Shown here piece after piece: positions 54,593 through 63,213 of a stretch of 64,000 nt of DNA (position 1 is its first letter; each line of letters begins with the position of its first letter). This DNA comes from Motiliproteus sp. SC1-56 (GTDB lineage Bacteria > Pseudomonadota > Gammaproteobacteria > Pseudomonadales > Balneatricaceae), in the NCBI RefSeq assembly GCF_017309075.1, contig NZ_JAEMGS010000018.1, positions 1 to 64,000 of the forward strand, in the 5' to 3' direction. Below the pieces are notes generated by a model. That model had not been told where the DNA came from and made no database searches. It worked only from the letters and a program-made list of their open reading frames with translations. The translations under genes and the position numbers were made by a program.

Positions 54593-55201
54593 TCAGCTAG
54601 AGGAGGTCGGCTCCGGCGCCCCGGCGTCGGCCTTGGGTTCGTACTCGACGCGCAGGCGGATGGGGCCGGCGAGCTCGGGATAGAGGGCGGTCTTGTCGGC
54701 GTAGAAGGCGCGGATGCGGTCCATATCCGCCGTTATATCACCGGTCAGCTCGATTAGCGGGCCAATCCCCAGCCGCTTGTGCTTGAAGTCTGCGTAGCCG
54801 AGCGCCACGGGAACCTTTGCCTGGCGGGCCAGGTGGTAGAAACCGGATTTCCAGTGCGGGGTGCGTGAGCGGGTGCCTTCCGGGGTGATTACGACCACCA
54901 GCTCCTCTTCCTGGGCAAAACGCTCGCAGAGCTGCTCGGTAAACCCGCTGCTTTTGCGCCGGTCCACGGGAATGCCGCCCATGGCGCGCATGACCACCCC
55001 CATGGGACCTTTGAACAGGGTGTGTTTGGCCACCCAGTGGAACTTAAAACGCAGGGCGCCTTTGGCCAGCATGGCGAGGATGAAGTCCCAGTTGCTGGTG
55101 TGGGGAAAGCCGATCAGCACGTAGTGACGAATCTGGGGCTGCTCGATCGCCAGCGTCCATCCGGCAAGGTGGAGCAGCCATGCACACAACTTCTGAATCA
55201 T
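54593..55201 (-). CDS. 1-acylglycerol-3-phosphate acyltransferase family protein
   Basis: A 202-residue PlsC-fold acyltransferase. It shows the catalytic HX4D box in FPHTSNWDFILAM and the acyl-acceptor block ITPEGTRSRTPHWKSGFYHL, with GGIPVDRRKSSGF between them. The protein is shorter than housekeeping PlsC (~240) and lacks its clear N-terminal membrane helices, so it is probably an accessory lysophospholipid or ornithine-lipid type enzyme. AGGAGA precedes the ATG. It follows the YdcZ-type transporter gene by 23 bases on the same strand. Confidence 0.87.
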   Translation of the reverse strand: MIQKLCAWLLHLAGWTLAIEQPQIRHYVLIGFPHTSNWDFILAMLAKGALRFKFHWVAKHTLFKGPMGVVMRAMGGIPVDRRKSSGFTEQLCERFAQEEELVVVITPEGTRSRTPHWKSGFYHLARQAKVPVALGYADFKHKRLGIGPLIELTGDITADMDRIRAFYADKTALYPELAGPIRLRVEYEPKADAGAPEPTSSS

Positions 55202-55224
55202 GGAAATCTCCTAGAGAATTTGGG

Positions 55225-55662
55225 TTAGCGGATCGTCAGCCAGACGCCGAACAGCAGGGTGGCGATGCCGGCCAGCTTCTGCCAGTTGATGGCGCGCACC
55301 TCGGCGCCAAACAGGCCGAAGTGGTCGATCAGGGCCGCGATCACGCATTGGCTGGCGATGATCAGGGTGAAGGCGCTCACGGCTCCCAGCCGGGCGACGC
55401 TGAAGCCGATGCTGGAGACGATCACCAGACCGACCAGGCCCGAGGTGAGCGTCCACCAGGGCAGCTGCTGCCATTGGCCGAGGTTGCCTCCCCGTACGGC
55501 GAGCACCAGCAAGGAGACGATGGCGGTACCCAGAGCGTAGGTGAGAAACACGCTCTCCAGGGTTCCCAGCTGGCGGTCGATGACCCCCATCATCTGGCCC
55601 TGCACGGTGATCGCGATCCCGCCGACGACCGCTATCAAAATTAACAGCACCTGTGACCCCAT
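55225..55662 (-). CDS. DMT-superfamily transporter of the YdcZ (DUF606) family
   Basis: A 145-residue membrane protein with five predicted helices, matching the YdcZ/DUF606 half-size DMT family. Typical parts are GGIAITVQGQMMGVIDRQLG at the N-terminus and QCVIAALIDHFGLFGAEVRA in the last third. The ATG at 55662 gives the standard family length; the longer frame to 55743 adds only a basic, Ser/Pro-rich extension. The substrate is unknown. Half-size members often work as dimers. Confidence 0.85.
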   Translation of the reverse strand: MGSQVLLILIAVVGGIAITVQGQMMGVIDRQLGTLESVFLTYALGTAIVSLLVLAVRGGNLGQWQQLPWWTLTSGLVGLVIVSSIGFSVARLGAVSAFTLIIASQCVIAALIDHFGLFGAEVRAINWQKLAGIATLLFGVWLTIR

Positions 55663-55804
55663 CACGGCTGCTCGGACAATACGCAGAGGACGCGCAACGC
55701 TGCGCGGGGAAGGGTGTGCATTGAGGGCTCCTGACAACGGCAAATGCGGACGGGCTGAATCGCCCGGCCGGCATTATACGGATTGGAGCCATTAAAGGCG
55801 ACGC

Positions 55805-56446
55805 TCAGTTGCCCTGCAGGGACGCCAGGGCTTCCTTTTGATCCTCCAGTACTCGCCGGCAGCTGTCCCGCTCGGACATCATCTGGATATAGGCGCCGAT
55901 GCCGGGCAGGTGGGAGAGGGGGTCGTGGCGCCCCAGTCGCCCCATCACTGCCTGCGCGAACAGAAAGGTCATAAAGGCGGCGAAGTCGGCATGGGTCAGG
56001 ACGGTGCCGGCAACAAAGGGCGAAAAGCTGATGATGCTGTTCAGGGCGCGCAGGTTCCGTTCGAGCTGTTTTTCGGCTTTTTCGATCGCCTCCTCGCTGG
56101 CCGTGCCGCCAAAAAAAGCGGCGCCGAGCAGGGTGCGCGGCGGCGCGTCGATATAGAGGTCGATAAACTGGTGAATCTGCTGGGCGCGGGCGGCCAGCGC
56201 CGGGTCCTTGGGATAAAGCTGCGGGGTGGGCTTGTAGGCCTCGAGGTAGAACAGAATCGCCTGGGATTCGCTGAAGTAAAGGTCTTCATGCTGCAGGTAG
56301 GGGATCTTGCCCATCGGACTGTGGGCAATCACCTCGGGTTCCTGGGATGGTGCGACTTTAACCTCCTCAAAAGCGAGCTGTTTTTCAAGAAGGGCGAGCT
56401 TAACTACGTTGTAATAATTACTGATGGCAAGGCCGTAGAGCTTCAT
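55805..56446 (-). CDS. glutathione S-transferase family protein
   Basis: A 213-residue protein with an N-terminal thioredoxin-like domain (LYGLAISNYYNVVKLALLE; HSPMGKIPYL with the cis-Pro; FSESQAILFYLE, the glutathione gamma-glutamyl site) and a helical C-terminal domain. SNYYNV occupies the position of the catalytic Ser/Tyr. The ATG at 56446 is preceded by GGAGGG, better than the open extension to 56503. Class and substrate cannot be set from sequence alone. Confidence 0.9.
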   Translation of the reverse strand: MKLYGLAISNYYNVVKLALLEKQLAFEEVKVAPSQEPEVIAHSPMGKIPYLQHEDLYFSESQAILFYLEAYKPTPQLYPKDPALAARAQQIHQFIDLYIDAPPRTLLGAAFFGGTASEEAIEKAEKQLERNLRALNSIISFSPFVAGTVLTHADFAAFMTFLFAQAVMGRLGRHDPLSHLPGIGAYIQMMSERDSCRRVLEDQKEALASLQGN

Positions 56447-56516
56447 GGCGCATCCCTCCGCAAGTCCGCGGGCGTGTATGGGGCTTGCTCTCAGTCTGGT
56501 CAAAAGCCCGTGCTTT

Positions 56517-57572
56517 TCAAGCGCCGTTTTCGCTCAGGATCGGGGTCAGGGGCACCTTGGCCGAGGCCCCTGCCCGCTCGCACACCAGCCGCGGCACCAG
56601 GTAGCCCGGCAGGTTGTCGGCCAGGGCGCCGGCCAGTCGACGGGCGCTGTCTTCTGTAACGGCGAAATGGGCCGCGCCGGCCACCGGATCCAATAGGTGC
56701 AGGTAATAGGGCAGCACGCCGGCCTCGAATAACTGCTCGCTGAGTTGCTTTAAGGGGGCCAGTCCATCATTGATCCCGCGCAGCAGCACCGTCTGGTTGA
56801 GCAGTGTGGTGCCGGTCTCGCGAATTTTCGCCAGGGCTGAGCGCAGGGGGGCGTCCAGTTCGTTGGCGTGGTTGATGTGTACCACCATCACCGTCTGCAG
56901 CGGGCTTGCAGCCAGCCGTTGGAGCAGCTCCGGGGTGATGCGGTCGGGAATCACCACCGGCAGGCGGGTGTGCAGGCGCAACCGCTTGAGGTGCGGCAGC
57001 TCCTGCAGCTCGTCCATCATTCGCCCCAGGCGGGCATCGGGCGTGGCCAGCGGGTCGCCGCCGCTGAGGATGACCTCCTCGATACTGGGGTCGGCGGCCA
57101 GGTAAGTCATGACCTGCCGCCATTGCTCCGGGCCCAGTTGGTTGTCGGAGTAGGGAAAGTGGCGGCGAAAGCAGTAGCGGCAGTTGATTGCGCAGCCGCC
57201 GCTGGCAATCAGCAGCACCCGTCCGTGGTACTTGTGAATCAGCCCCTGCACGGGGTTTGAGTCGGTCTCGCCCAGCGGGTCGGCACTGTAGCCGGGGTGG
57301 GGGGTCAGCTCGGCGGCGCTCGGCAGTACCTGCAGGAGCAACGGGTCCCGTGGGTTGCCGGGCTGCATCCGGCGCAAAAAGGCCTCGGGGACGCGCAACG
57401 CAAACTGCCCGGCGGCGCCGGCTGCGTCTTGCACTGCCGTAGCGGGCAGATCCAGGCGTGCGGCGAGTTGCTGCGGGGTGAGAGCGGCGGCGGCCAGCTG
57501 GGCTTGCCAGGAGGCGATTTGCGGCTCCTGGGTGGATTCGGCCTGCACAGCCGTACCGGTTCGATGTATCAT
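56517..57572 (-). CDS. epmB: EF-P beta-lysylation protein EpmB (lysine 2,3-aminomutase homologue)
   Basis: Radical-SAM, PLP-dependent aminomutase that makes (R)-beta-lysine from lysine for attachment to EF-P. The 351-residue protein contains the cluster motif CAINCRYCFRRHFPY, then ILSGGDPLATPD, LRLHTRLPVVIPDRIT and VHINHANELDAPL, and the late PLP region YLHLLDPVAGAAHF. AAAGGG precedes the ATG at 57572; the frame is open to 57635. It diverges from efp over a ~95-base promoter region, as in E. coli. Confidence 0.95.
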   Translation of the reverse strand: MIHRTGTAVQAESTQEPQIASWQAQLAAAALTPQQLAARLDLPATAVQDAAGAAGQFALRVPEAFLRRMQPGNPRDPLLLQVLPSAAELTPHPGYSADPLGETDSNPVQGLIHKYHGRVLLIASGGCAINCRYCFRRHFPYSDNQLGPEQWRQVMTYLAADPSIEEVILSGGDPLATPDARLGRMMDELQELPHLKRLRLHTRLPVVIPDRITPELLQRLAASPLQTVMVVHINHANELDAPLRSALAKIRETGTTLLNQTVLLRGINDGLAPLKQLSEQLFEAGVLPYYLHLLDPVAGAAHFAVTEDSARRLAGALADNLPGYLVPRLVCERAGASAKVPLTPILSENGA

Positions 57573-57665
57573 TATCCCTTTGCCCTTTACGGGGTTGTTT
57601 TCGGCGTGCCTCGCGCGGTCAGCACCGTTGTTCAAGGGGGCTTAACCACAATTTGGTGAGGAAAA

Positions 57666-58232
57666 ATGGCAAGCTATTCTACCAATGAATTCAAGTCGGG
57701 TCTTAAGGTGATGATCGACGGCGACCCCTGCGCCATGGTCGACGTGGAGTTCGTCAAGCCGGGTAAGGGCCAGGCCTTCACCCGGGTCAAGATGCGCAAC
57801 CTGAAGTCCGGACGTATCTGGGAGCGCACCTTCAAATCCGGCGAGTCGGTGGAAGCGGCAGACGTCATGGACCGGGACATGGAGTACCTCTACGCGGACG
57901 GCGAGTTCTGGCACTTTATGCTCACCGACGGCTCTTTCGAGCAGTTCGCCGCCGATGAAGCGGCCGTAGGCGAGGCCAAGCAGTGGCTGAAAGAGCAGAC
58001 CCAGTGCGTGGTCACGCTCTACAACAACAACCCGCTGGCGGTGACGCCGCCGAACTTCGTCGAGCTGGAAGTGGTCGAAACCGACCCGGGTCTCAAGGGC
58101 GACACCGCCCAGGGCGGCTCCAAGCCCGCCACCCTGAGCACCGGCGCGGTAGTGCGGGTGCCCCTGTTTATCAACCAGGGCGAGGTGTTGAAGATCGATA
58201 CCCGCAGCGGTGAGTACGTCAGCCGCGCCTAG
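57666..58232 (+). CDS. efp: elongation factor P
   Basis: Translation factor that rescues ribosomes stalled at polyproline. The 188 residues form three beta domains, with Lys34 at the tip of the domain I loop ([10 protein letters not shown]), the residue lysylated by EpmA/EpmB. The C-terminal domain ends with [21 protein letters not shown] gene for EpmA lies downstream and epmB is divergent, so the modification set is complete except for the optional hydroxylase EpmC, which is not in the window. Confidence 0.97.
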   Translation: MASYSTNEFKSGLKVMIDGDPCAMVDVEFVKPGKGQAFTRVKMRNLKSGRIWERTFKSGESVEAADVMDRDMEYLYADGEFWHFMLTDGSFEQFAADEAAVGEAKQWLKEQTQCVVTLYNNNPLAVTPPNFVELEVVETDPGLKGDTAQGGSKPATLSTGAVVRVPLFINQGEVLKIDTRSGEYVSRA

Positions 58233-58254
58233 TCCGCAGCTTCGGCAGTGACTC

Positions 58255-58286
58255 AAGGGCCAGCCACGAGCTGGCCCTTTGTTTTT
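58255..58286 (+). terminator. rho-independent terminator of efp
   Basis: Ten-base perfect stem AAGGGCCAGC / GCTGGCCCTT (58255-58264 and 58270-58279), a 5-base loop, then TGTTTTTATTT. It lies 22 bases past the efp stop and separates it from epmA. Confidence 0.93.
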
Positions 58287-58358
58287 ATTTAGCGGTTTTT
58301 ATCTCCTGGTTTTTATTTCTCTTTTCTAGTTCTCCGGAAATAGCAGGCCCATAGAACG

Positions 58359-59321
58359 ATGACGCAGTGGCAGCCCGCCGCGTCCCTGGCGGTGATTCGT
58401 CAGCGGGCGCAGTTATACGCACGGATTCGTGCTTTCTTCGCCGCCAGAGGCGTACTGGAGGTGGATACGCCGGTACTCTCCCAGGCCGCGGTGTCCGACC
58501 CCCACCTGGCACCGATGAGTACGTCCTTCGAGGGGCCGGGCGTTGCGCAGCCGCGCCCGCTGTTTCTGCAGACCTCGCCCGAATACCCCATGAAACGCCT
58601 CCTGGCGGCCGGTTCGGGGCCGATCTACCAGCTGGCCAAAGCCTTTCGCAACGGCGAGGCCGGTGGGCGCCATAATCCCGAATTCTGCATGCTGGAGTGG
58701 TATCGGCCGGGCTTTGATGAGCATCAGTTGATGGACGAGGTCGCGGACCTGGTGGGCGAGGTGCTGGCGCGGGATGATTTCGTGCGGCTCAGTTACCGGC
58801 AGGCGTTTGAGCGCTTCGTCGGACTTGATCCTCACGAGGCGTCGCTGGCGACCCTTCAGGGCTGCGCCCGGGAGCGGCTTGACCTGGAGCTGGAGAGCGA
58901 TAATCGCGACACCTGGCTCAACCTGCTGCTCAGTCACCTGGTCGAGCCGGAACTCAGGGCACCTACCTTCATCTTCGATTTTCCTGCCAGCCAGGCGGCG
59001 TTGGCCCGAGTTCACCCGGATGAGCGGGGCACCCGGGTGGCCCGGCGTTTCGAACTCTACACGGACGGGGTGGAGCTGGCCAACGGCTACTTCGAACTGA
59101 CCGACAGCGCCGAACAGACCCGGCGCTTCAATGCAGACCAGCAGCAGCGTCGCGCGCTGGGCGTGTCGCCGTTGCCGCTTGACGAGCACCTGCTGGCGGC
59201 GCTGGCGGCCGGGTTGCCGGAGTGCGCCGGTGTGGCGCTGGGGGTTGACCGTTTGCTGATGCTGGCCAGCGGTTGTGAGCGGATCGAGCAGGTGCTGGCT
59301 TTCCCGTTTGACCGCGCTTAA
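58359..59321 (+). CDS. epmA: elongation factor P lysine ligase EpmA (GenX/PoxA)
   Basis: Class II lysyl-tRNA synthetase paralogue without the anticodon domain; attaches (R)-beta-lysine to Lys34 of EF-P using ATP. The 320-residue protein has ARIRAFFAARGVLEVDTPVL, the motif 2 region FRNGEAGGRHNPEFCMLEWY, and motif 3 CAGVALGVDRLLMLASG near the end. The length fits E. coli EpmA (325). The terminator behind efp implies a separate or read-through transcript. Only a weak ribosome binding site precedes the ATG. Confidence 0.96.
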   Translation: MTQWQPAASLAVIRQRAQLYARIRAFFAARGVLEVDTPVLSQAAVSDPHLAPMSTSFEGPGVAQPRPLFLQTSPEYPMKRLLAAGSGPIYQLAKAFRNGEAGGRHNPEFCMLEWYRPGFDEHQLMDEVADLVGEVLARDDFVRLSYRQAFERFVGLDPHEASLATLQGCARERLDLELESDNRDTWLNLLLSHLVEPELRAPTFIFDFPASQAALARVHPDERGTRVARRFELYTDGVELANGYFELTDSAEQTRRFNADQQQRRALGVSPLPLDEHLLAALAAGLPECAGVALGVDRLLMLASGCERIEQVLAFPFDRA

Positions 59322-59333
59322 GGGCGGCCCGGT

Positions 59334-60512
59334 TTAAAGGGCCGCCACCGCCGTGCGAATACGGCGCATCGCCTCTTCCAAGGTGGCTTTGGGGCAGCCG
59401 AAATTCATCCGCATAAAACGGTTGTCGCCGAAATCGATCCCTGGCGATAGGCCGACGCCGGCCCGTTCGAAGAATTCGGCCGGGTGCTCCAGTTCCAGCC
59501 CCGAGACATCGATCCAGGCCAGGTAGGTGGCCTCGAAGGGGTGCAGCTTGAGCCCCTCGATGGCATTGATTTCCCGCACCAGGTAATCGCGGTTCTGGCG
59601 CAGGTAGGCCAGCTGCTGCTGGTTCCAGCCGTCGCCGTCGCGGTAGGCCGCCAGGGCCGCGGTGTAGCCCAGCAGGTTGACGTCGGGGACGATGCCCCGC
59701 TTGGTGCGGATAAAGCGCTGGCGCAGCGCCTTGTCCGGAATGATGGCCAAGGAGCAGGCGAGCCCGGCGATGTTGTAGGTTTTGCTGGGCGCCATCAGGG
59801 TAATGGTGCGCCCTGCGAGCTGAGGATCGAGGCTGGCGATGGGGATATGCTTGACCCCGGGTTCCAGGATCAGATCGCAATGGATCTCATCCGAGCAGAG
59901 GGTCAGGTCGTGACGGGCGCAGATCTCCAGCAGCCTCGTCAGCTCCTCGCGGCGGTAGACACTGCCGCCCGGGTTCTGCGGGTTGCAGAACAGCAGCAGC
60001 TGACAGCTGGGGTCAATGGCCGCCTCCAGGGCGTCCAGGTCCAGCACCCAGCGCTCGCCTTCAAGGGTCATGGGAACGGATACCAGGCGGCGCTCGGAGA
60101 GGCGCGGCGCGGACATGAACGGGGGGTAGATGGGCTTGGGGCTGATAACGGCGCTGCCCGCTTCACCGGTGGCCCTACAGGCCAGGTTAAGCCCGCAGAC
60201 CAGGCCCGGCAGCCAGACCAGCCACTCGGGGTCGACGCGCCAGCCGTAAAGACGCTGCAGACGCTCGACCACCACTTCCGTCAGCGCCTCCGGGGCCAGG
60301 GTGTAGCCAAAGACACCGTGGTCGATGCGCTCGTGCAACGCTTTGATGATTGCCGGCGGGGCCATGAAGTCGGTGTCGGCGACCCACATGGGCAGAATGT
60401 CGCGGCCCCGGTACTTTTCCCACTTCTGACTGGCGCTCAGGCTACGGTCTATCGGCTGGTCGAATCCCTGGCTGACAGGTGGGGTGAGGGGGGCTTGGCG
60501 CGACTGGTTCAT
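59334..60512 (-). CDS. patB: PatB/MalY-type PLP-dependent C-S lyase (cystathionine beta-lyase)
   Basis: Class I/II fold aminotransferase of the MalY/PatB group, 392 residues, which usually cleaves cystathionine or cysteine conjugates. Family signatures: LPMWVADTDFMAPPAIIKAL, the LFCNPQNPGGSVY segment, LCSDEIHCDLI and the PLP lysine in MAPSKTYNIAGL. The ATG at 60512 has AGGA 6 bases upstream; the longer start at 60560 lies within the leuA promoter. It is divergent from leuA and convergent with epmA. Confidence 0.9.
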   Translation of the reverse strand: MNQSRQAPLTPPVSQGFDQPIDRSLSASQKWEKYRGRDILPMWVADTDFMAPPAIIKALHERIDHGVFGYTLAPEALTEVVVERLQRLYGWRVDPEWLVWLPGLVCGLNLACRATGEAGSAVISPKPIYPPFMSAPRLSERRLVSVPMTLEGERWVLDLDALEAAIDPSCQLLLFCNPQNPGGSVYRREELTRLLEICARHDLTLCSDEIHCDLILEPGVKHIPIASLDPQLAGRTITLMAPSKTYNIAGLACSLAIIPDKALRQRFIRTKRGIVPDVNLLGYTAALAAYRDGDGWNQQQLAYLRQNRDYLVREINAIEGLKLHPFEATYLAWIDVSGLELEHPAEFFERAGVGLSPGIDFGDNRFMRMNFGCPKATLEEAMRRIRTAVAAL

Positions 60513-60549
60513 GGGTTGTCCTGTACTGCTGTCCGGCACGATTTGAGGC

Positions 60550-60577
60550 TTGCAAAGCATGATTTTAGCGTTATATT
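60550..60577 (+). promoter_or_regulatory. promoter of the leuA leader transcript
   Basis: TTGCAA (60550-60555), 16-base spacer, TATATT (60572-60577). It lies about 37 bases upstream of the leader peptide ATG and partly overlaps the start region of the divergent patB gene. Confidence 0.6.
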
Positions 60578-60614
60578 AATCGCAAACCCTAGTGTCCTGA
60601 TAGACTGAGCAATC

Positions 60615-60713
60615 ATGCAATTTACCTTCGGTTACCGAACCACTGCAGCCAGCTCCCGCTCCCCGGGCGCGGTCTATCTGGTGGCTCGTCCTCTGCTCCT
60701 GCGACTGCCGTAA
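60615..60713 (+). CDS. leuA leader peptide, 32 residues
   Basis: An ATG-started 32-codon frame sits between the predicted promoter and leuA. Its last third is leucine-rich (Leu at positions 22, 27, 28, 29 and 31; ending RPLLLRLP), as in leader peptides that sense leucyl-tRNA. The stop codon lies in the loop of the hairpin ACTGCC-GTAAG-GGCAGT (60704-60720), and another short stem (TCCCG...CGGGA, about 60763-60778) follows. No T-rich terminator is evident, so the mechanism may act on RNA folding or translation rather than classical attenuation. Only a weak ribosome binding site is seen. Confidence 0.7.
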   Translation: MQFTFGYRTTAASSRSPGAVYLVARPLLLRLP

Positions 60714-60825
60714 GGGCAGTCTATTCCCGCGTTACCTCGACCCGCACCACCTTCTTACAATTCCCGAATCAAACGGGATGCCTCGCTGAACACCCGAGGG
60801 TCCCCGGCACAAATGGAGCCAGAGC

Positions 60826-62364
60826 ATGAGCGACAACCGAGTCATTATTTTTGATACCACCCTGCGCGACGGCGAGCAGAGCCCCGGCGCGTCCATGACC
60901 AAGGGTGAAAAACTGCGTATCGCCAAGGCGTTGGAGAAGATGCGCGTAGACGTGATCGAGGCGGGCTTTGCCATTGCCAGCCCCGGCGATTTCGAGTCGG
61001 TCAAGGCCATCGCCGACAGCATCAAGGACAGCACGGTCTGCAGCCTTTCCCGGGCCCTGGACGCCGATATCGACCGCGCCGGTGAAGCGCTGAAAAACGC
61101 CGCTTCCGGACGCATTCACACCTTTATCGCCACCTCGCCCATCCATATGAAGTACAAGCTGCAGATGCAGCCGGACGAGGTGGTGGCGCAGGCGGTTCAC
61201 GCGGTCAAGCGCGCCCGCAACCTGATCGATGACGTGGAGTTCTCGCTGGAGGACGCCAGCCGTTCGGAGCTGGATTTCATGTGCCGGATCATCGAGGCCT
61301 GTATCGACGCCGGCGCCCGCACCATCAATATTCCGGACACCGTGGGTTACGCCGTGCCTGCCGAGTTCGGCGCCACCATCGGCCAGCTGATCCAGCGCAT
61401 TCCCAATGCCGACAAGGCGATCTTCTCGGTGCACTGCCACAACGACCTGGGGCTGGCGGTCGCCAACTCTCTGGCGGCCGTGAGCCAGGGGGCACGGCAG
61501 GTCGAGTGTACCGTTAACGGGCTGGGTGAGCGGGCCGGTAACGCCGCCCTCGAAGAGGTGGTGATGGCGTTGCGCACCCGCCGCGATGTGCTGGGGCTGG
61601 AGACCGGTATCGACACCACCCAGATCGTCTCGGCCTCGCGCCTAGTCTCCGGGGTCACCGGCTTTGCCGTGCAGCCCAACAAGGCGATCGTCGGTGCCAA
61701 CGCCTTTGCCCATGAGTCGGGCATTCACCAGGATGGAGTGCTCAAGCACCGCGAGACCTACGAGATCATGACCGCCCAGGACGTGGGCTGGCACACCAAC
61801 AAGATGGTGCTGGGCAAGCACTCGGGACGAAACGCCTTCCGCACCCGCCTGGAAGAGCTCGGCACCACCTTTGAAACCGATGCCGAACTGAACGCGGCGT
61901 TCGCCCGCTTCAAGGAGCTGGCGGACAAGAAGCATGAGATCTTTGACGAAGACCTGCAGGCGGTGGTGAGCGACACCAAAATCGCCGGCTTCAACGAGCA
62001 GTTCCGTCTCAGCTCGTTGAAGGTGACTTCCCAGACCGGGGAGACCCCGGTGGCCGAGGTGGTGGTGATGGTGAACAACGAGGAAGTGCGCGCCACTGCC
62101 GCCGGCAGCGGGCCGGTGGACGCCGCTTACCGGGCGATCGAGAGCATCATCGATACCCACGCAAGCCTTGAGCTCTATTCGGTCAACGCGATCACCAGCG
62201 GCACTGACTCCCAGGGCGAGGTGACCGTGCGACTGGAGAAGGGCGGGCGGATCGTCAACGGCCTGGGGGCCGATACCGACATCGTGATCGCCTCCGCCAA
62301 GGCCTACCTGCACGCTGCCAATCTTCTCGCCTCCCAGGTGGAGAAGGCGCATCCTCAGGTCTAG
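60826..62364 (+). CDS. leuA: 2-isopropylmalate synthase
   Basis: Condenses acetyl-CoA with 2-oxoisovalerate, the first committed step of leucine synthesis. The 512-residue E. coli-type enzyme has the catalytic start [17 protein letters not shown], the metal-binding motif [32 protein letters not shown], and [13 protein letters not shown]; the C-terminal ~120 residues form the leucine-sensing regulatory domain. Feedback by leucine is expected. It is preceded by the leucine-rich leader and followed after three bases by the HolD-like gene. Confidence 0.97.
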   Translation: MSDNRVIIFDTTLRDGEQSPGASMTKGEKLRIAKALEKMRVDVIEAGFAIASPGDFESVKAIADSIKDSTVCSLSRALDADIDRAGEALKNAASGRIHTFIATSPIHMKYKLQMQPDEVVAQAVHAVKRARNLIDDVEFSLEDASRSELDFMCRIIEACIDAGARTINIPDTVGYAVPAEFGATIGQLIQRIPNADKAIFSVHCHNDLGLAVANSLAAVSQGARQVECTVNGLGERAGNAALEEVVMALRTRRDVLGLETGIDTTQIVSASRLVSGVTGFAVQPNKAIVGANAFAHESGIHQDGVLKHRETYEIMTAQDVGWHTNKMVLGKHSGRNAFRTRLEELGTTFETDAELNAAFARFKELADKKHEIFDEDLQAVVSDTKIAGFNEQFRLSSLKVTSQTGETPVAEVVVMVNNEEVRATAAGSGPVDAAYRAIESIIDTHASLELYSVNAITSGTDSQGEVTVRLEKGGRIVNGLGADTDIVIASAKAYLHAANLLASQVEKAHPQV

Positions 62365-62367
62365 GGC

Positions 62368-63213
62368 ATGATAGAGCCGGCGCAGCAGCACGAGCAGCTC
62401 AGGCAGCAGTACCTGGCGGCCATGGGGATTACCTCCTGGCTGCCGGTCCGCCCCCTGCCCGGGGCTGCGGCGTCTCCTGCCTGGGAGTGGCTGTCGGCGG
62501 CGCCCGCAGTGCAACAGCCCCTTCCTGAATCGACGCCGGCAGCCGCAGCGGCGCCCGCGGTGGATTCACCCCGGCCCGCTGCCTCGCGGGTCGGGACAAA
62601 GCCCGACCTTAAGCAGCTGCTCGACGTATCAGGCCTGCGGGCCGAAAAGCCCGCACCTTCCCCATCCCCGGCATCCCCGCCGGTTACGCCGTCGGCCCCA
62701 GTCTCGTCACCGGAGTCCGAGCCGGAAGGCACGGTACAGAAAGCCGCCGGCGAGGTGCCGCGTTTTCGCCTGGCCATGATCCGTTATGAGGACTGCCTCG
62801 TGGTGGACGAGCTGCCGTTGCAGAGCCTGCAGGGTTTTTCCGCCGCCCACCGCACCCTGCTCGGGCGGATTCTGGCGTCGGTTGGGCTGGGGCAGGGCGA
62901 GCCGCAGGTACAGGCCTTCACCTGGCCGCTGGTGAACGCCGCCCACGTGGATCAGAGCGAAGCCGTGGCCCGCGGTGGCCTGCGAACCCGTCTCTGGCGC
63001 ATGCAGCAGGGTGGCGCCCTGCCGCTGCTGCTGCTGGGCCAGCAGGCGGCCCGCTACACCCTGGCCCCCGATGAAGCGACAAGCCCCGGGAGCTGGAGCG
63101 AGAGCGGCGAGGCCCCCTGGACCCTGGTCAGCCACAGCCTGGGTGAGCTGCTCAAGGTGCCGGGGCGCAAGCGTGAGCTATGGCAGCACCTGCTGCCGTT
63201 GCGTAACCGGTGA
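62368..63213 (+). CDS. probable DNA polymerase III psi subunit (HolD-like) with Pro/Ala linker
   Basis: A 281-residue protein with three parts. The N-terminus (QYLAAMGITSWLPVRPLPGA, residues ~14-33) resembles the chi-binding segment of E. coli psi (LGITQW...R). A ~90-residue region rich in Pro, Ala and Ser follows. The C-terminal ~150 residues resemble the psi core, including a LGRILASVGL helix, TRLWRMQQGG and a terminal helix ending KRELWQHLLPLR. The gene lies directly before rimI with a stop/start overlap, the position of holD in E. coli. E. coli psi is only 137 residues, so the linker is an unusual insertion. Sequence similarity is weak and judged by eye. Confidence 0.6.
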   Translation: MIEPAQQHEQLRQQYLAAMGITSWLPVRPLPGAAASPAWEWLSAAPAVQQPLPESTPAAAAAPAVDSPRPAASRVGTKPDLKQLLDVSGLRAEKPAPSPSPASPPVTPSAPVSSPESEPEGTVQKAAGEVPRFRLAMIRYEDCLVVDELPLQSLQGFSAAHRTLLGRILASVGLGQGEPQVQAFTWPLVNAAHVDQSEAVARGGLRTRLWRMQQGGALPLLLLGQQAARYTLAPDEATSPGSWSESGEAPWTLVSHSLGELLKVPGRKRELWQHLLPLRNR

